Positions 61,384 through 64,000 of a DNA stretch of 64,000 nucleotides are shown here, piece after piece; the stretch's first letter is position 1; each line of letters starts with the position of its first letter. A program made the position numbers and the translations under genes. Under the pieces are notes generated by a model. It searched no databases. It was not told where the DNA came from and worked only from the letters and a program-made list of their open reading frames with translations. This stretch comes from Phycisphaeraceae bacterium (GTDB lineage: Bacteria > Planctomycetota > Phycisphaerae > Phycisphaerales > UBA1924). The stretch spans positions 62,001 through 126,000 of the forward strand of contig JAHBXE010000006.1 in assembly GCA_019636625.1 (NCBI GenBank), written 5' to 3'.

Positions 61384-62748
61384 TCAGCCGATGCCGCCCT
61401 TGAGGTTCTTGCCGCCGAACTTCTCCCGGAGGCGGCGGAGCTCAGGGGATACTTTGAGAATCTGCTCGGGCGTGCGGGTGTCCTTCTCCTTGCCCTTGCC
61501 CTTGAACGCGGGGCGCTCGGGCGGGGGCTGGAGGGCCTTGATCGAAAGAGAGATCCGCCGTGTCTCGGGGTCGATCTTGAGGACCTTGGCCTTGATGACC
61601 TCGTCGGGCTTGACGACCTCGTCCACCTTGCCGACGCGCTTCCACGCCAGCTCGGAGATGTGAACAAGGCCCTCGACGCCGGGGGAGATCTCCACGAAGG
61701 CGCCGAACTCGGCCAGCTTGGTCACCCGGCCGTTGACCTCGGCGCCCTCGGCGATCTCGCTCGCGGCGGTCTTGAACGGGTCGGCCTGGATCTGCTTGAT
61801 GCCCAGGGACAGGCGTCCGGCCTCCCAGTCGATCTTCAGGATCTGGCAGCGGACCTTCTCGCCTTCCTTGATGTACTTCTGGATGAACTTCTCACCGTGG
61901 CCGACGCGGTCGTGCGTGAGGTCGGACACGTGGACAAGGCCATCGACGCCGCCGAGATCGACAAAGACGCCAAAGGGCATGATCTTGCGGGCGGTGCCCT
62001 CGACAATCTGCCCTTCGGCCAAGGTGGCCTTGAGTTTCTCCGCCTGCTCCTTGCGCTGCTTGAGGAGCACCTCGCGCCGGGAGAGGATGATGTTGCCTCG
62101 TCCCGCCCGGTCCACGCGAACTACTTCGCACGTGACCTTCTCACCCACAAACACCGAGAGATCGGCGATGTGGTCGATGGCGACCTGCCCGGCGGGCATG
62201 AACGCCCGGTGGTTGGCGACTTCAAGCTCGAGGCCACCCTTGTTCACGCCGACGACCTTGGCCTCGACGGTCTGGCCGGGCTCGAGGCTCTCCCACTCGG
62301 CCTTCTGCACCGAGCCGGGACGCGAGCAGACGAGCAGGCCGTCGCCGTCGCGATGATCGACCACGACCTCGACGACGTCGCCGACCTTGGGCAGGTCCAC
62401 TTCCGTGTACTGGGCCCGCGGCACGACGCCGAGATCCTTGGGTCCGAACTCGATGAACACGTCCGTCGGGCCGACGGAGACAACCTTGCCCGGGCGCTTC
62501 TCTCGTCCGGCCTGCACGACGCGGGGGCCGCGGATCGCGGCGGGCTTGGACGGCTCCTTGGCCTTGGCCGAGGGCGCGGCGTTCATGGACGCCTGCATCG
62601 CGGCATCGATCTCGGCGGTCATGTCGTCGCCGAGGGCGGGCGTGCCGAGGGAGTGAATGGAATCGCGCTTGCCCGTGGAGGGCGCGGCAGGGCGATCGGA
62701 AGAAGAGGCGCTTGCCGGCGCGCCGTGCTGTTCGGGCAGTGAAGACAT
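61384..62748 (-). CDS. S1-domain RNA-binding protein (ribosomal protein S1-like)
   Basis: A 454-residue protein with four S1 RNA-binding domains (from about residue 80 to 400): VVSVGPTDVFIEFGPKDLGV, VVGVNKGGLELEVANHRAFM, ARKIMPFGVFVDLGGVDGLV and VTKLAEFGAFVEISPGVEGL, each followed by a strand like GRLSLGIKQIQ or RRISLSIKAL. The N-terminal 75 residues are disordered and rich in Ala, Ser and Pro; the C-terminus is basic. S1-like proteins hold mRNA on the ribosome; shorter bacterial S1 forms have four domains. A ribosomal-S1-like role is likely, Tex- or PNPase-like roles are not. Confidence 0.85.
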   Translation of the reverse strand: MSSLPEQHGAPASASSSDRPAAPSTGKRDSIHSLGTPALGDDMTAEIDAAMQASMNAAPSAKAKEPSKPAAIRGPRVVQAGREKRPGKVVSVGPTDVFIEFGPKDLGVVPRAQYTEVDLPKVGDVVEVVVDHRDGDGLLVCSRPGSVQKAEWESLEPGQTVEAKVVGVNKGGLELEVANHRAFMPAGQVAIDHIADLSVFVGEKVTCEVVRVDRAGRGNIILSRREVLLKQRKEQAEKLKATLAEGQIVEGTARKIMPFGVFVDLGGVDGLVHVSDLTHDRVGHGEKFIQKYIKEGEKVRCQILKIDWEAGRLSLGIKQIQADPFKTAASEIAEGAEVNGRVTKLAEFGAFVEISPGVEGLVHISELAWKRVGKVDEVVKPDEVIKAKVLKIDPETRRISLSIKALQPPPERPAFKGKGKEKDTRTPEQILKVSPELRRLREKFGGKNLKGGIG

Positions 62749-62847
62749 CGGACGTGAGCCTCGGGAACCACCTGTGAAACCGGCCGCGCACTGGGTGCGG
62801 GGCACCACCGGTCCCAAGTCTACCGCGCCGAAGGGGTCAAGGCGCGT

Positions 62848-63927
62848 CTACAGGCGGGGGCGAACCTTGGCGTTCTCCTGGATGGCCTTGACGATGCGTT
62901 CGGCGGTGCGGACGTTGGCGAAACCGGCCTCGGCGTCGATCTCCGGTCGGTCGCCGGTCTTGACGGCCTCCAGGAAGCTCTTGATTTCCATGACGATCGG
63001 CTCGGCATCGTCGATCACGAGCGGCTCGACGTTGACCAGTTCCTGCCAGTTGAGGCTGGTCAGATCGGCGCCCTTCCGGAGCTGCTCGCGGATTTCCATC
63101 ATCTGGAGCTCGTTGGCGCGCCGGCGGATGATGGTGCCGGCCTTGGTGGCGTAGTCGAGCTTGATGTAGCCGTTCTCGCCGGTGATTCGGGTGACGCGTT
63201 CGGTCTTGAGGGCCAGTCGGCTGGCGGACATGTTGGCGACACACATGCCGCGGGGCGTGTTGAACTCGAGCCAGGCGTTGCAGATGTCCTCGTGCTGGGT
63301 GATGACGGAAACGCCGGCGGCCTGGATGCGGTCGGGCTCACGACCGCCCATGAGCATAAGGACTACGTCGAGGTCGTGGATCATCATGTCCATGACGACA
63401 CCGACGTCGACGGAGCGGAAGGTCATGGGGCTGACGCGGTGGACCTGGATGAACCGGGGGACGATCTCGAGCCCGTTGCGGGTGGACTGCTGCATCGCCC
63501 GCATGATTGGGTTGAAGCGCTCGATGTGGCCGACCATCAGGACGGTGCCGGTCTGATCGGACAGGTCCTTGATCGCGCGGGCCGTGGCGGCGTCCCCCGC
63601 GAGGGGCTTCTCAACCAGGCAGGCGATGCGAGCCTTGAGCAGCGCCTGGGCGACGTCGAAGTGCGCCGTGGTGGGCACGGCCACCGACGCGACGTCCACC
63701 CCCGCGTCGATGAGCTGGTCGACCCGGTCGAAGCGGCGGCAGTTGTGCTTGGCCGCAACGGCATCGCCACGCTCCTTGTCGGCGTCAACCACGCCGACGA
63801 GTTCGCACTCGGGAAGGGTCGCGTAGACGCGGGCGTGGTGCCGGCCCATGCGGCCGACGCCGACGGCGCCGCAGCGAATCTTGCGTCCCTCGAAACGGTG
63901 GTTCGCGGCGCGGTGGTTGGTCGTCAT
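62848..63927 (-). CDS. Gfo/Idh/MocA family oxidoreductase
   Basis: A 359-residue NAD(P)-dependent oxidoreductase. The nucleotide-binding start is GAVGVGRMGRHHARVYATLP, and the family's Lys-Pro pair appears as IACLVEKPLAGDAATARAI. The C-terminal substrate domain includes VMDMMIHDLDVVLMLMGG with a conserved Asp-His, and DAEAGFANVRTAERIVKAIQ. Such enzymes act on sugars or sugar-like nucleotides; the substrate is not evident. It is 9 bases from the partial gene at the right edge and probably co-transcribed with it. Confidence 0.88.
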   Translation of the reverse strand: MTTNHRAANHRFEGRKIRCGAVGVGRMGRHHARVYATLPECELVGVVDADKERGDAVAAKHNCRRFDRVDQLIDAGVDVASVAVPTTAHFDVAQALLKARIACLVEKPLAGDAATARAIKDLSDQTGTVLMVGHIERFNPIMRAMQQSTRNGLEIVPRFIQVHRVSPMTFRSVDVGVVMDMMIHDLDVVLMLMGGREPDRIQAAGVSVITQHEDICNAWLEFNTPRGMCVANMSASRLALKTERVTRITGENGYIKLDYATKAGTIIRRRANELQMMEIREQLRKGADLTSLNWQELVNVEPLVIDDAEPIVMEIKSFLEAVKTGDRPEIDAEAGFANVRTAERIVKAIQENAKVRPRL

Positions 63928-63936
63928 GGCCGCGCC

Positions 63937-64000
63937 TTACTGGGTGACTTCGTTCAGGGCGCGGGTCAGGTCGTCCTTGCTGGTCAGGCCGACAAACTTC
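63937..64000 (-). CDS. C-terminal end of an unidentified protein, cut by window edge
   Basis: The last 20 residues (KFVGLTSKDDLTRALNEVTQ) and stop of a minus-strand gene that begins beyond the window. The end resembles the tail of a thioredoxin-fold protein but is too short to assign. It ends 9 bases before the Gfo/Idh/MocA gene start. Confidence 0.5.
   Translation of the reverse strand, partial: KFVGLTSKDDLTRALNEVTQ

Overview
The window comes from a high-GC bacterium that is most likely a planctomycete of the class Phycisphaerae. Five exported proteins end in a paired Cys-bounded module (CYxNCDxSTGxPLLTANDFxCFLN followed by an AxGC(S/R) end), which matches what is known as a GC-type dockerin in Phycisphaerales. 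Two more exported proteins end in PEP-CTERM-like tails, one protein has a planctomycete-style FTLIE prepilin leader, and housekeeping genes such as nuoB, atpG and rpmH stand outside their usual operons. No rRNA, CRISPR array, insertion sequence, phage or plasmid gene was seen. One tRNA (Glu, TTC) is present.

Layout. 1-6.7 kb: a truncated exported beta-propeller, a PLP-dependent aromatic amino acid decarboxylase, a PEP-CTERM-like repeat protein, a lipoprotein, an FAD oxidoreductase and an unknown protein. 6.7-18.3 kb: mostly housekeeping genes (rsmD, an RsuA/RluB-type pseudouridine synthase, a YihY/BrkB membrane protein, lone nuoB, lone atpG, rpmH with its own terminator, rnc) mixed with an M16 peptidase-like half protein, a coiled-coil protein, a zinc-ribbon membrane protein and a double thioredoxin. 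18.2-25.7 kb: a lipoprotein nuclease, a solitary N6-adenine methylase, two dockerin proteins, and a two-gene unit of cyanophycinase plus isoaspartyl peptidase, both predicted lipoproteins. 25.8-33.1 kb: a Cus/Czc-type heavy-metal efflux operon (Cys-rich small protein, outer-membrane channel, adaptor with metal-binding module, RND pump). 33.1-39.3 kb: a subtilisin-like protease and a serine hydrolase, both with dockerin tails, then a prepilin-like protein. 39.4-46.8 kb: purM, metK, nadD-like, a lipoprotein, tRNA-Glu, a 2-oxoadipate dioxygenase/decarboxylase-like protein and a TlpA-type thioredoxin.

46.9-54.7 kb is a near-complete tryptophan/kynurenine degradation cluster. It holds 3-hydroxyanthranilate dioxygenase, a small membrane protein of unknown role, ACMS decarboxylase, kynureninase, and one protein in which kynurenine 3-monooxygenase is fused to a cyclase-type kynurenine formamidase. 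Facing them are an aminomuconate-semialdehyde-type dehydrogenase and a RidA-family aminomuconate deaminase. Together they could take N-formylkynurenine to 4-oxalocrotonate; tryptophan 2,3-dioxygenase is not in the window. Degenerate 8-bp tandem repeats of the same consensus lie after the dehydrogenase and, in frame, inside both the fusion and kynureninase. 54.9-59.8 kb holds molybdenum-cofactor genes (mogA, moaC, moeA, moaD, moaE, moaA), with a REP/REPIN-like element inserted in frame in moaE. 59.8-64 kb: a dockerin beta-propeller, an S1-domain protein, a Gfo/Idh/MocA oxidoreductase and the end of one more gene.

Functions are read from motifs and family resemblance only. No database search was run, and start codons were chosen by eye from ribosome-binding sites and expected N-termini.
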